A DNA stretch of 64,000 bases from Fragilaria radians (taxonomy: Eukaryota; Bacillariophyta; Fragilariophyceae; Fragilariales; Fragilariaceae). A model generated the notes under the pieces. The model was not told the DNA's origin, searched no databases, and saw nothing but the letters and a program-made list of their open reading frames with translations. Of this stretch, positions 34,633 to 43,516 are shown one piece after another (positions within the stretch are counted from its first letter, which is position 1; each line of letters begins with the position of its first letter). The position numbers and the translations under genes are program-made. Where the stretch lies: NCBI GenBank assembly GCA_900642245.1, contig CAAAJI010000002.1, positions 996,957-1,060,956 of the forward strand. Direction: 5' to 3'.

Positions 34633-34788
34633 TTCACACAACCCTGCAGTGATGAACTCCATCTCTACAGATATAACCCTGTCCCCTGTGCCAAAAAGGC
34701 TTATTCATTTGTGGCAGGAGTACATTAAGGGAATTGAAGGGAGAAAACCTTAAAGGTTTTTCTCTTTTTCTGAGCAGGGTTGTGTGAA
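34633..34788. repeat. 15-bp perfect inverted repeat, 156-bp span
   Basis: TTCACACAACCCTGC at 34,633-34,647 is exactly inverted at 34,774-34,788. It could be the ends of a small MITE or a stem. No flanking target duplication was recognised. Confidence 0.6.
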
Positions 34789-35523
34789 GGACAAGTATCA
34801 CCCCTGCAAGATTTGCGGGATATGATTTCTAGCCATATAAGAAGAAGGTTATACAGCCAATTCTGTAATTGATGCAAAAAATGAGTGTGACGAATATCAA
34901 TAACGGAGGGAAGCTAATTTACAAGTTGAAATCTTTTCTGAGCTGGGGTCAGAATGCAGGTTTTTTTCTCATCGAGTCTACTCTCAATAGGTTCGGTTTT
35001 TTCCTTCTCGCAGTTTGCGGAGAATATGTTGAAGATCAAAGTTAGAATGATTCATTTGTGAATTAATGAAATTGATAATTTTGACTTTTTGTTACTGTAG
35101 GTATCTAGTGCATCATAAAACTAGTAAATTTTTTTTTCATACGACGTTTACTGTGTAGACCTAACATACGAGAAAAATGTATTCTAATAAGACTATTGAA
35201 AGCATATATATATAGCAAGTTGGCGAGTACCAAATTGTTGCCAAAAAAAGTCTACTTGTAACAGAATACCTTCAGGGTCATGTGTGATGACGTGATATAC
35301 TCCGACGAGGTAGCTGGAAAAATCGGCTGACGGCCAGATCGAATGTGAAACTTTAGGCAATATGGTTATAGCTACTCGACCTCCCTTACTCTCTCAAAAA
35401 TTCTTTTTCGTACGAAACCTAGAAAGATTAATCGAGAAGCTTTAGAGCGCTCGTACACGAGTTCGTAAATATTGCACAAGAGTACTAACTTGCTTTCTTC
35501 CACGAAAAGAGACTATCAGAAGA

Positions 35524-38514
35524 ATGGCAACCTCAGGTTCGAAAAAACGATCTGGTGACTCTGCTAGAATTCGTGAATCCAAGCAATCACTAGGGAGTCA
35601 AAACGATGGACTTGCAGGCTTGAAGAACCAACAAGGTCGTATTCCGTCTCACATGAACGCTTCCGAAATGCTATCTCAATATAAAAATGCTAGCATAGAA
35701 TTTGGATCCGTTGTAAAGCCTTCAGTTGACGCCGGGAGATTAAGCCAACAAGACGAAAAAGACGTAAACAAAGGTGCATACCGTCTAGCTCGAGAATTAG
35801 AACAATTCATGTCGAAGGGACTAGAAGCTGTTCTATCAGAAGATTCCAAATCTCGCTATAACCTGAAGTCTGTAGAATCAGTCGCTGATCTTCAATTGCA
35901 AACAGCGCGGAAGCTTCGCCAGGTGAGATCCTTGATAATATATGACGCATTCCTCGAAATAGTTTACTGATGACAACCATATCGTTCAATAGCTTCTTCC
36001 GACAAATAGGGACCTTCTGCTTCTTTTACAAGAGAGAAATTGGATCCCATTGCTTCTTGGATGGTTGAACTTACATGATAGACCCGCTGTTCAAGTGGAA
36101 GCCTTGCTTACGTTAACTAATATTGCAGAATTGTGTGCACACAGTCTTGCTACTCAAATATATCAACCTCTTCTCCATCGTCTTCTGTCAAGCCAATCGG
36201 AGGAGATACTTCGCATGCTTCACTTTCACAGTCTTCTGGTTTGTCGTCGTTTTACTCGCACTCCCATGGAGATGGGTACGCAGCTAACGCAAATTCAAAC
36301 TCTCACCAATATTCAAGCTTGATTCCTCCTACCCCAGGAGGTGTTCCTTTCCCTCCCCTTTCCTTCTCTCAGACTCTCTCCCCTGAAGCTCTTGCAGCTT
36401 TTGACGCTAGCCTTACATCTACTATACAGCAAGCAAAAGCATCAGGTTCGAAGTCAAACTCTGTTCCAAATGCACTGACTAACACTCTAAACTTTTCATC
36501 GAAGAATAATTTGTGTTTTTCATCAACATCCTCAACAACAAGCTCTTTTATACCTCCTCCGACGCCAGTTTCTAACCAAGAGCTTGGGTCAATGACCTTT
36601 CCTCAGCAGTTGTCAGCATCTTCGCAGCACCTCCTACTCAGACATGCTGATGCAATTCCAACTCTCATTTCACTGCTTTCCAGTCCAAATAAAGAAGTAT
36701 ACGAACAGGCTATGTGGATCCTGGGTAGCATAGCGACTGGTGACTCAACCGGGACATCTAATATCAACAACTCCTCCAATCCCGGTGAAATAAATCGTGA
36801 AAAATCCGTTGCTGCAAGAGATGTAATTTTAGCGGCTGGAGTTATGAAACAAATGCTGCGTTGTCTAGAGGCTCATCCTACCAACCTGTCTTTACAACGT
36901 ATTGGAAGCTGGACACTATCTAATCTTGTTGAAGGTATATTTCAACAGCCAAGCCATGGGAAGTCTGGATCAAAGCCAGAATATTCTAGCAGTGATGAGA
37001 TTGAAATGGAAATCTTGCTCCCAGTCTTAAAGCGATTGCTGCGTATGTCAGATGCGGAGGTTTTAAGCTACACATGTTGGACATTGTCGCATTTATGCGA
37101 TGGCCCTTCGTCTCATATTTCAGCGGTTGTCATATCTCGAGATCGAATTGAAGCTAGAGGTGGCCTTGTTCCTCGCCTTGTTGAACTTCTAGGACATTCG
37201 AGCTGGCGAGTTACAAAGCCTGCTCTCAGAACAATAGGTAATATTGTATGCGCCGAGTGTAGTGATGATAGCAATCAGAGCTCAGTTACACCAACTGATT
37301 ACACCGAAGTTATTCTCGAATGTGGGGCTGTACCCAAACTAAAAGAGCTTGTTACTCACAACAACCGTGAAATCCAGAAAGAAGCTTGTTGGACACTATC
37401 AAACATAGCTGCAGGTACAGTAGATCAAATTCAGGCTGTCATCGATTCAGGAGCAATTCCACCTCTCGTAAAACTGGTTAGTAACAAAGCAACCGACCAA
37501 GAAGTAAAGAGCGAAGCATGCTGGGTTGTTTTAAATGCAACAAGTTGCGGCAGTGACTCACAAATTGAAGTGTTGGTTGCCGAAGGATGTGTTTCCGTTC
37601 TCGGTCTACTCCTAAGTGAGGCCAGCATGGTAATGATGGCATTGGAGGGACTTGAGCGAGTTCTTCAAGTAGAAGAAGCACGAGAGATGGCAAGGAAACA
37701 ATCACATGATCTTGATACTGACGAGATTTCGCCCTCCTTAGTCAGTGCTTCTCTAATCGAAAAAGCTCTTGACAAACATAATAGTAGTGCAGTTACTAAG
37801 CGGGCTAGTCGTATCTGGAAGCAGCATTTTGTGTCTTGTGCACTTTGCCACACTTCGTTCTCAAAGCACAGGACCACTGATGCAACATTTTGCGAAGAAT
37901 GCAAGTGCTACGTTTGCTCAAGTTGCGACTGTCAAATATATCACTTATCGTATCAGGAAGAGCTGTGGGCAGCAACAGAAGTACAGACCGAGGCAAAAAA
38001 AAACGCGAAGAAAAGCAAAAAAGCGAAGAGGAAAGAAAAGCAGAAGCAAAAAAAAGCAGTTCAACCGATTCGGAATCGTCTTGTAGATTCATCGGGTGCA
38101 GAACCTCCACTTGCTCAAGGGGTAGGTACAGTGAGATCACGGTCATCAACAGTTAACTCTCTTGACGACAGTGTGGGGCATGCAAATATAGACGGCGGGA
38201 TTGAGAAAAATCACATTTATCGCGCTGTTCCTAATTCTGTTGAAGATATGATGACTTCGAAAGTAAGAGACGGGCCAAGTCCAGCATGTTCAGATATTGA
38301 AGATGAAGACAAGGAGGGTCAAGACGACGACCCAGAGCAGTTACAACCTCCAATTGATTTTGTTTTATATCTCCAACAAACAGGGAGCATTATCGCACTT
38401 GCAAAGCTTATGGATGCCCTTGATTATGGGGAAGGCATTGATGGCGATCTACAAGAGAATATTGATTACAAATTACAGAAGCAAACCACTTCACTTCATT
38501 CTGCCGTATCCTAA
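35524..38514 (+). CDS. Importin-alpha-like armadillo protein with cysteine-rich and lysine-rich C-terminus
   Basis: Importin-alpha binds nuclear localisation signals. Exon 1 is 35,524-35,922; exon 2 starts at 35,993 after a 70-nt in-phase intron. Exon 2 encodes NWIPLLLGWLNLHDRPAVQV and TLTNIAE in one frame, but the main body (to 38,514) is in another; the change occurs between about 36,118 and 36,322 with no good intron, so a frameshift or unusual intron is there. A serine-rich insert of about 160 residues follows, then armadillo repeats with NLS-groove motifs WTLSN, WTLSH, WTLSN and WVVLN, plus TKPALRTIGNIV. No clear importin-beta-binding domain is seen at the N-terminus. After the repeats come CALCHTSFS, CEECKCYVCSSCDC (a probable zinc-binding cluster) and a run of about 35 mostly Lys/Arg/Glu residues, then an acidic tail. 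Confidence 0.8.
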
Positions 38515-39239
38515 GCTCACCGCGAAATTCTTCGAATAATAAGTCAAAGTTATATCATTATCACCTTGGAACTTTAACAGCATTGCTATTTGGAATGATG
38601 GAGGTATCAACTTCTTAAACCATGATTTAATAGATGTAGATTGCATCCTAGTTTTCATTCATTTGCTTCACAACCTCTTAAACTTGACACCGATATCTAA
38701 GGTACCTACCTCAATTATGCTTTGACTTAAAAATTCCTTTCCAACTGCAGGTCTTGTAGCTATTCATACCTTTCGCTTGTTTTACTATGTAAAATGGCTC
38801 TCAAATGTCATATATGACAAACCATACCGTTCAGCTAAGAAAAATATGTATTCCTGATTCTTTTCATTCCTATTGCACCTCTTCTTTGCCATTGACTCTC
38901 TGATTTCCTTGAGCAACCAATCTTGCCACATGCCTCAAGTCAAACTTTCCGCAAAAAGAATAAGATAGGAGACTTTCTGACAAAACATTGGACTCACCTC
39001 CCCTCTATCCAGTGCGCTTAATGTCGGATAATAAGAAAGTTGGCTTAGCCCAGTCTTCAAAGTATCTTGCCATTATGTGCTCCCAGTCAGCATATCTAAT
39101 TGATAGCATTTTGATGCATTTTGGAACTTGAATTTCAACATTATTTTTAGGTGCTACTACAACTAAATGTTCATCCCACATCCTTAATTCTCCTATTCGG
39201 GACATAAATTATCAAAATGCCTTAAGCCTGCTCTACGTT
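38515..39239. other. Intergenic; no gene recognised
   Basis: AT-rich 3' flank of the importin-like gene. The minus-strand open frame at 39,005-39,205 (with IRYADWEHIMARYFEDWAKP) has coding-like composition but I recognise no family; its position beside a gypsy LTR suggests element-associated sequence. Confidence 0.4.
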
Positions 39240-39824
39240 GAGGTATAGAAATAACACAAGGATAAATTATAATCAATTTTTGACTACTTAGTCTTGTGTA
39301 GTCTTATAACTTCTGTCAGAGAGAACTTCTTGAGCCTTCTCAAGAGATGTTCATGAACTCTCTTGAAGAATTCGATCTTGTTCTAAAGCTTCTTCCCAAC
39401 TCTTTAGATAAGTCTTTTCAACTTGTTCATAAGGACAAGTTGGTGGTCAATAAGGATAAGTTAGTTTAGCCTTTAGACTCTTTTGCTATTAGAAGGCTAA
39501 TTCCTTAATTAGATCATTAAATAGATCATTTTTATAGCCATCCTAGATTGGATACGGTGCTGGATTGTATAATGATAAATTCTACTTATAAACAATATTT
39601 AATCTTCACTAAGTTTAACTTGTGACTTATTTATCATAGTTAAACTTGTGGTAGGTAAGTAATAGGGTAGTTTACTTGTAACTACCCATAGCTAGATGAG
39701 TAAATTTATGAATATTCTGATTCTGCTTTTACAATTTAGTATGCACTAATGGTACAGGATGTCTCCGTGTACCAGTACGCACATACATCTCCTAGTTTAA
39801 TTGTTCCATAACTGTATTCTTTAT
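39240..39824 (-). repeat. Gypsy A-family 3' LTR
   Basis: Matches 18,229-18,810 and 41,683-42,055 (for example GGTGCTGGATTGTATAATGA and TGTGGTAGGTAAG). In minus orientation it follows the integrase C-terminus almost directly, and its 5' end seems slightly truncated or fused to the coding end. Confidence 0.8.
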
Positions 39825-40165
39825 GTTACTGGGTATGGTCCACTACGAGGTGTTGACAGCTTCCGGAGAATTCCAGGTGTGTTTATTAGGATTTGGTCAC
39901 CAACCTTATATTTGTAAGGTATGCAACTCTTGTTTCTTTACTATTAGACTTATTGATTAAGTCTTGTTTTCATTTCTGAATTCTATTCCAATTTGCTCTA
40001 AATGCAATATTGTGATTCATATCTCTGCCAAACACTAATTGACAAGGTGTAGGTGCTTCTGATAGCCCATGCAGTAGACAGGAGGAAGGGATTATCCTCT
40101 TCTAGGTTTTCCTTCTCTAAGTTAAATGATCTGAGAATGTTAGAGAGCCTCTTCACACTTTAAGT
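39825..40165 (-). pseudogene. Gypsy integrase C-terminal part
   Basis: Minus-strand frames read RSFNLEKENLEEDNPF, STAWAIRSTYT, then after a frameshift TPCQLVFGRDMNHNIAFRAN, and finally KLSTPRSGPYPVT next to the LTR. The sequence STAWAIRSTYH(x)T...PCQLVFGRDM and the GPYPVT end are hallmark features of Ty3/gypsy integrase. This is the left part of an integrase split by the copia remnant at 40,165-41,165. Confidence 0.82.
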
Positions 40166-40315
40166 GTAATCTTTAATATAATTAATTAGTTCTATCGCAA
40201 ACTAGGATGTCTTCTCTTCACTGTTCTCACACATAACAAATAACCTCGCTTAATCTTCCATAAACTAACCCTAAGATTAAAGAATATTGGTGATGCAATC
40301 CAAGACCCTACCTAT
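40165..40315 (-). repeat. Copia 3' LTR
   Basis: Begins (minus) TGGATTGCATCACCAATATT just after the polypurine tract and shares its first 70 bases with 41,092-41,165, apart from one substitution and a 4-base indel. The far boundary with gypsy sequence is estimated from where the integrase reading resumes (about 40,160). Confidence 0.75.
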
Positions 40316-41091
40316 CTCCAATCTTCAACCATTTGAATCTTCCATCTTACCTAAGAAATTACTTACGCGTTTTGTGTAAGCATCCTTACTCACATTTTTA
40401 GTAAACAGATCAGCATCGTTTTCACAGGACTTAACAAAAACAATTTTGATGAAATCATCAACAATGTGTTCGCGAACAAATGATACCTGGTGTCACCATG
40501 TCGGGTGCAAACTCCAGAACTCAAATTCTCGGCCATAAAAATTGCCCCCACATTATCACACCTCACAATGATTGGGAGCTTCACTTCAATGAACATACTC
40601 CTCAACAAATAAAAGATTAAACGGATTTCTTTTACCGCCTCCGACATCGCCACGTACTCAGCTTTGCTGCTTGATAATGTAACACCCCTCTGAGCCTTGG
40701 ATCTCCAGCAAATTGGAACTCCAAGCAAATACATAATGAATCCAGTGGCACTGATTCTTGATTCAGGATCTCCTGCCCAATCACTATCACAATGCAATAC
40801 CAAGTCCCATTTGTCACTCTCATGTCTTGGTTGTAGCTTCAAGCAGTGCATCCGGGTATCCAATACAAACGTAATGACTCTCTGCATCTCCTTGTAGGAT
40901 GCTAAGCTTGCACCATCCATGCATTTGGAGAGTTCCCTTACCACATTTGCCAAGTCTGGCCTCAAATACTTGATAAGGTACAGAAGCATACCAACTCCAG
41001 ACCTGTATTTTGATTGCATTGCCGCATCCACCTTGTCTGCATCATCTGGCCTTACAATCTTGAATCGCGGCGTGCCGGGGGTTCCATAATA

Positions 41092-41165
41092 ACAAATAAC
41101 CTTGCTTAATCTTCCATAAACTAAAGTAACCCTAAGATTAAAGAATATTGGTGATGCAATCCAAT
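41092..41165 (-). repeat. Copia 5' LTR, truncated
   Basis: First 74 bases of the LTR, joined directly to the end of the RT region (CCCCCGGCACGCCGCG), so an internal deletion removed the rest of the LTR and most of the coding region. Confidence 0.75.
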
Positions 41166-41683
41166 ATGAGCATGTCATTTACCACTTTGTGGATTCGCTC
41201 AATAATTGAATTTGCTTGAGGGTTATGGCTGGTGGCTGGGTCAATCATAGTGGGTGCCAGCAGAGAGTGTGCTTAAGTGATGTCTTTATAGTGAAAGGAC
41301 CCACAAGATCTACACAAACCATGATGCAGGGTCAGATTCTGCTATCTTCCGAGGCAGTAAGCCGTATTTCTTGTGTTCTTTCTTTGTCAATTGACAGACT
41401 ACACGAGTGGAACATAAACGTTCAACATCTTGGCTAAGGCCAGGCCATGTCATAGTGTTCCTGATTGTCTTCTCAGTCCCAGTCTGTCCTGGGTGAAGTA
41501 AGTATTCATGATACCAGGAGAGTACTCTTTGTTGTAAGAACTGAGGAATGTAGATTTACTCTTTATAACACAGAAGGTCATACCCCTCAATGTGCTGCAT
41601 AGCATAATGAGGTTGTGATAAACCTTTATCTCTGAGTCCAGGGATTTCCATTTGCTCCTTGAATATCAGGGCAGTATGCATTT
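41166..41683 (-). pseudogene. Gypsy integrase N-terminal zinc finger and catalytic core
   Basis: Minus strand: WYHEYLLHPGQTGTEKTIRN, then TMTWPGLSQDVERLCSTRVV and CQLTKKEHKK form the H-H-C-C integrase finger. PASWFV and, after a stop or frameshift, VDLVGPFTIKT begin the core; MIDPATSHNPQANSIIERIH follows, then KVVNDML, where the copia remnant begins. Several frame breaks. The segment 41,480-41,683 also matches gypsy A at 15,455-15,655. The gag, protease, RT and RNase H of this copy are absent: the LTR at 41,683 joins directly to the sequence just before integrase. Confidence 0.85.
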
Positions 41684-42055
41684 AAGGATAAGTTAGTTTA
41701 GCCTTTAGACTCTTTGTTGTTAAAGAGTTAACTCTGTAATTAGATCATTATTATAGCCGTCCTTAATTGGATGCGGTGCTGGATTGTATAATGATAATTT
41801 CCACTTATATACAATATTTAATCTTCACTAAGTTTAACTAGTGACTTATTTATCATAGTTAAACTTGTGGTAGGTAAGAAATAGGGTAGTTTACTCGTAA
41901 CTACCCATAGTTAGATGAGTAAGTATAAGAATATTTTGATTCTACTACTATTATTTACTATGCACTAACGATACAGGACGTATCCTTGTACCAGTACCCA
42001 CACATATCTCCTAGTTTAATTTTTCATTATTAAACTGTTATTGTTTACAACCTAT
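41683..42055 (-). repeat. Gypsy A-family LTR, truncated (5' side of the collapsed element)
   Basis: Same LTR family as 39,240-39,824 and 18,229-18,810. It covers the part from TGTAAACAATAACAG (minus, near 42,050) to the AAGGATAAGTTAG word, then is fused to integrase-adjacent internal sequence. Confidence 0.8.
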
Positions 42056-42439
42056 TGAGTTAGGGATTAGCTTCTTTATCCTTCAGTCAAGGTAGGTCAA
42101 GGGGCATCAATATTTCATGACTTTGTTTTGTATCAAATTTAGCACGGGAATCCTACATTCTGACTTGACGGGTATCTCCATGTCTCGTATCTGCTGCTGA
42201 TCTCAGTATACTTCTTTCCAATACAGTATCCCAGTTATCCTTCCAGGTAAAATGTATGATCCGCATTGTCTTTAAGAATGCCTATGGTTTATTTAAATAA
42301 GGTTAAGGCACAAGGATTATATCATTTTCTTTGGGGCTCGTGCGTCACTGTTCCAGATGCCGATCTCTTCAGCCATCTATCTTTATGTAACGATCTTGAC
42401 ATCATAATTTTTTCAAGAAAGATCGTGAGACCAAATATA
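42056..42439 (+). promoter_or_regulatory. 5' flank of the peroxidase gene
   Basis: 384 bases between the gypsy LTR and the peroxidase start. It must contain the promoter, so the core promoter is very close to an LTR. No clear TATA or initiator element was recognised. The frame stays open upstream of the ATG to 42,266, but that part has no coding character. Confidence 0.35.
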
Positions 42440-43453
42440 ATGAAGCTTCCATTTGCGCTTTTATTGGTTGCCCTAGCCTCTACAGATGGGTTTACTATTC
42501 CTCACATTCGTACTGCGTTTAAGGTGAGCAGCTCTGAAATCCATGCAGTTTCCTCCGGTGATTTACATGGAGCACAGAGCAAGATTGATGAAATCATCTC
42601 TGAGAAGAATTGCGGACCTATTTTGGTTCGGCTTGCATGGCACGATTCTGGTACCTATGATATATCTTTGAAAGAGGAGGAATGGCCGAAGGCGGGTGGA
42701 GCCATTGCATCTATCAGATTCGAGCCCGAAATCCTACACGGAGCAAATGCAGGACTGTCGGGAGCCCTAAAATTGTTGGCATCTGTTAAGGAGGCCTTTC
42801 CTGAAGTTTCATATGCAGACATTTTTCAGATGGCCTCTGCAAGAGCTATTGCTCTTGCTGGTGGGCCCAAAATACCAATGATCTATGGACGTGTCGATGC
42901 AACATCACCAGAGCAGTGCAGTCCGGAAGGGAACCTTCCTGATGCTGAAGCAGGTCCTGATGGTAATTATGGAGGATGTGGGGGTACCGCTCCGACAGAA
43001 GACAAAACTCCAAACGGACATTTACGTAAAGTTTTCTACAGGATGGGATTGAATGATGAAGATATTGTGGCTCTTTCTGGTGCTCACACTTTCGGTCGTG
43101 CTTACAAAGACCGCTCAGGCCTTGGAGCTTCAGAGACGAAATTCACGGATGGATCTCCGCAGGTTCGGGCGGACGGTAGCGAAGCCAATTATACACCTGG
43201 TGGATCCAGTTGGACTGAAAAATGGCTGATTTTCGATAATTCTTACTTCACAACAATTCCAGATCCATCGGCTGACCCAGAACTCCTAAAACTTTCCTCC
43301 GATCGTACCATATTCGAAGATGACGATTTCAAGCCTTTTGCTGAGAAGTTCCGTGATAGTCAGGAAGCATTCTTCGAAAGTTATTCTGCAGCGCATAAAA
43401 AACTCTCCGAGTTGGGTTCGAAGTTTGATCCCCCTGAAGGTATTACTATTTAG
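42440..43453 (+). CDS. Ascorbate peroxidase, probably plastid-targeted
   Basis: Class I haem peroxidase that removes hydrogen peroxide using ascorbate. I chose the ATG at 42,440 (337 aa) because it opens a signal peptide, MKLPFALLLVALASTDG, followed by FTIPHIRTAF; the phenylalanine after the predicted cleavage site resembles the diatom ASAFAP plastid-entry motif. Motifs: distal haem site LVRLAWHDSGTYD, substrate-side PEGNLPDAEAGP, proximal haem ligand IVALSGAHTFGRA, and the Trp-containing WLIFDNSYF. All catalytic residues (distal Arg, His; proximal His; Trp) are present. Length is typical for an APX with presequence. No intron. It converges with Nup93, with only 63 bases between the stop codons. 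Location in the plastid is an inference from the presequence. Confidence 0.93.
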   Translation: MKLPFALLLVALASTDGFTIPHIRTAFKVSSSEIHAVSSGDLHGAQSKIDEIISEKNCGPILVRLAWHDSGTYDISLKEEEWPKAGGAIASIRFEPEILHGANAGLSGALKLLASVKEAFPEVSYADIFQMASARAIALAGGPKIPMIYGRVDATSPEQCSPEGNLPDAEAGPDGNYGGCGGTAPTEDKTPNGHLRKVFYRMGLNDEDIVALSGAHTFGRAYKDRSGLGASETKFTDGSPQVRADGSEANYTPGGSSWTEKWLIFDNSYFTTIPDPSADPELLKLSSDRTIFEDDDFKPFAEKFRDSQEAFFESYSAAHKKLSELGSKFDPPEGITI

Positions 43454-43516
43454 CAATTGCAGTAAATAATACGATTCACTTTACTAGAACTTTACTGCAC
43501 TAAAGAATGTAATGTA

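Larger units (their letters stand above)
30910..35523. other. Gene-free 4.6-kb region with decayed internal repeats
   Basis: No intact gene is recognised. Segments repeat within the region with strong divergence: 31,940-32,230 with 33,210-33,500 (shared GTTGGAGAGTCAAAGCT and a GATCCATTTGA / CTTGATTCA series), and 33,540-33,600 with 35,110-35,180 (ACGATGTCTACACTGTAG-like and CATACGAGAAAA words). An open frame at 34,066-34,402 has no known motif. The last 100 bases (35,420-35,523) would hold the promoter of the importin-like gene. Confidence 0.5.
40165..41165 (-). mobile_element. Ty1/copia remnant nested in the gypsy integrase
   Basis: Minus strand: a 74-bp LTR piece (41,092-41,165, starting TGGATTGCATCACC), then the pol 3' part, PGTPRFKIVRPDDADKVDAA, MQSKYRSGVGMLLYLIKYLR, then HCDSDWAGDPESRISATGF, TLSSSKAEYVAMSEAVKEI and IVRCDNVGAIFMAENLSSGV. 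A frameshift lies near 40,480; the frame then reads DLFTKNVSKDAYTK to a stop at 40,325. A purine-rich GGAGATAGGTAGGG (polypurine tract) precedes the 3' LTR (40,315 down to about 40,165). Gag, protease, integrase and most of RT are deleted. Both LTR pieces share about 70 bases. Confidence 0.85.

Noticed and set aside
42266..42439. Open upstream extension of the peroxidase frame (58 codons)
   Set aside because: Begins with a non-ATG codon and lacks coding character; the ATG at 42,440 with its signal peptide is a much better start.
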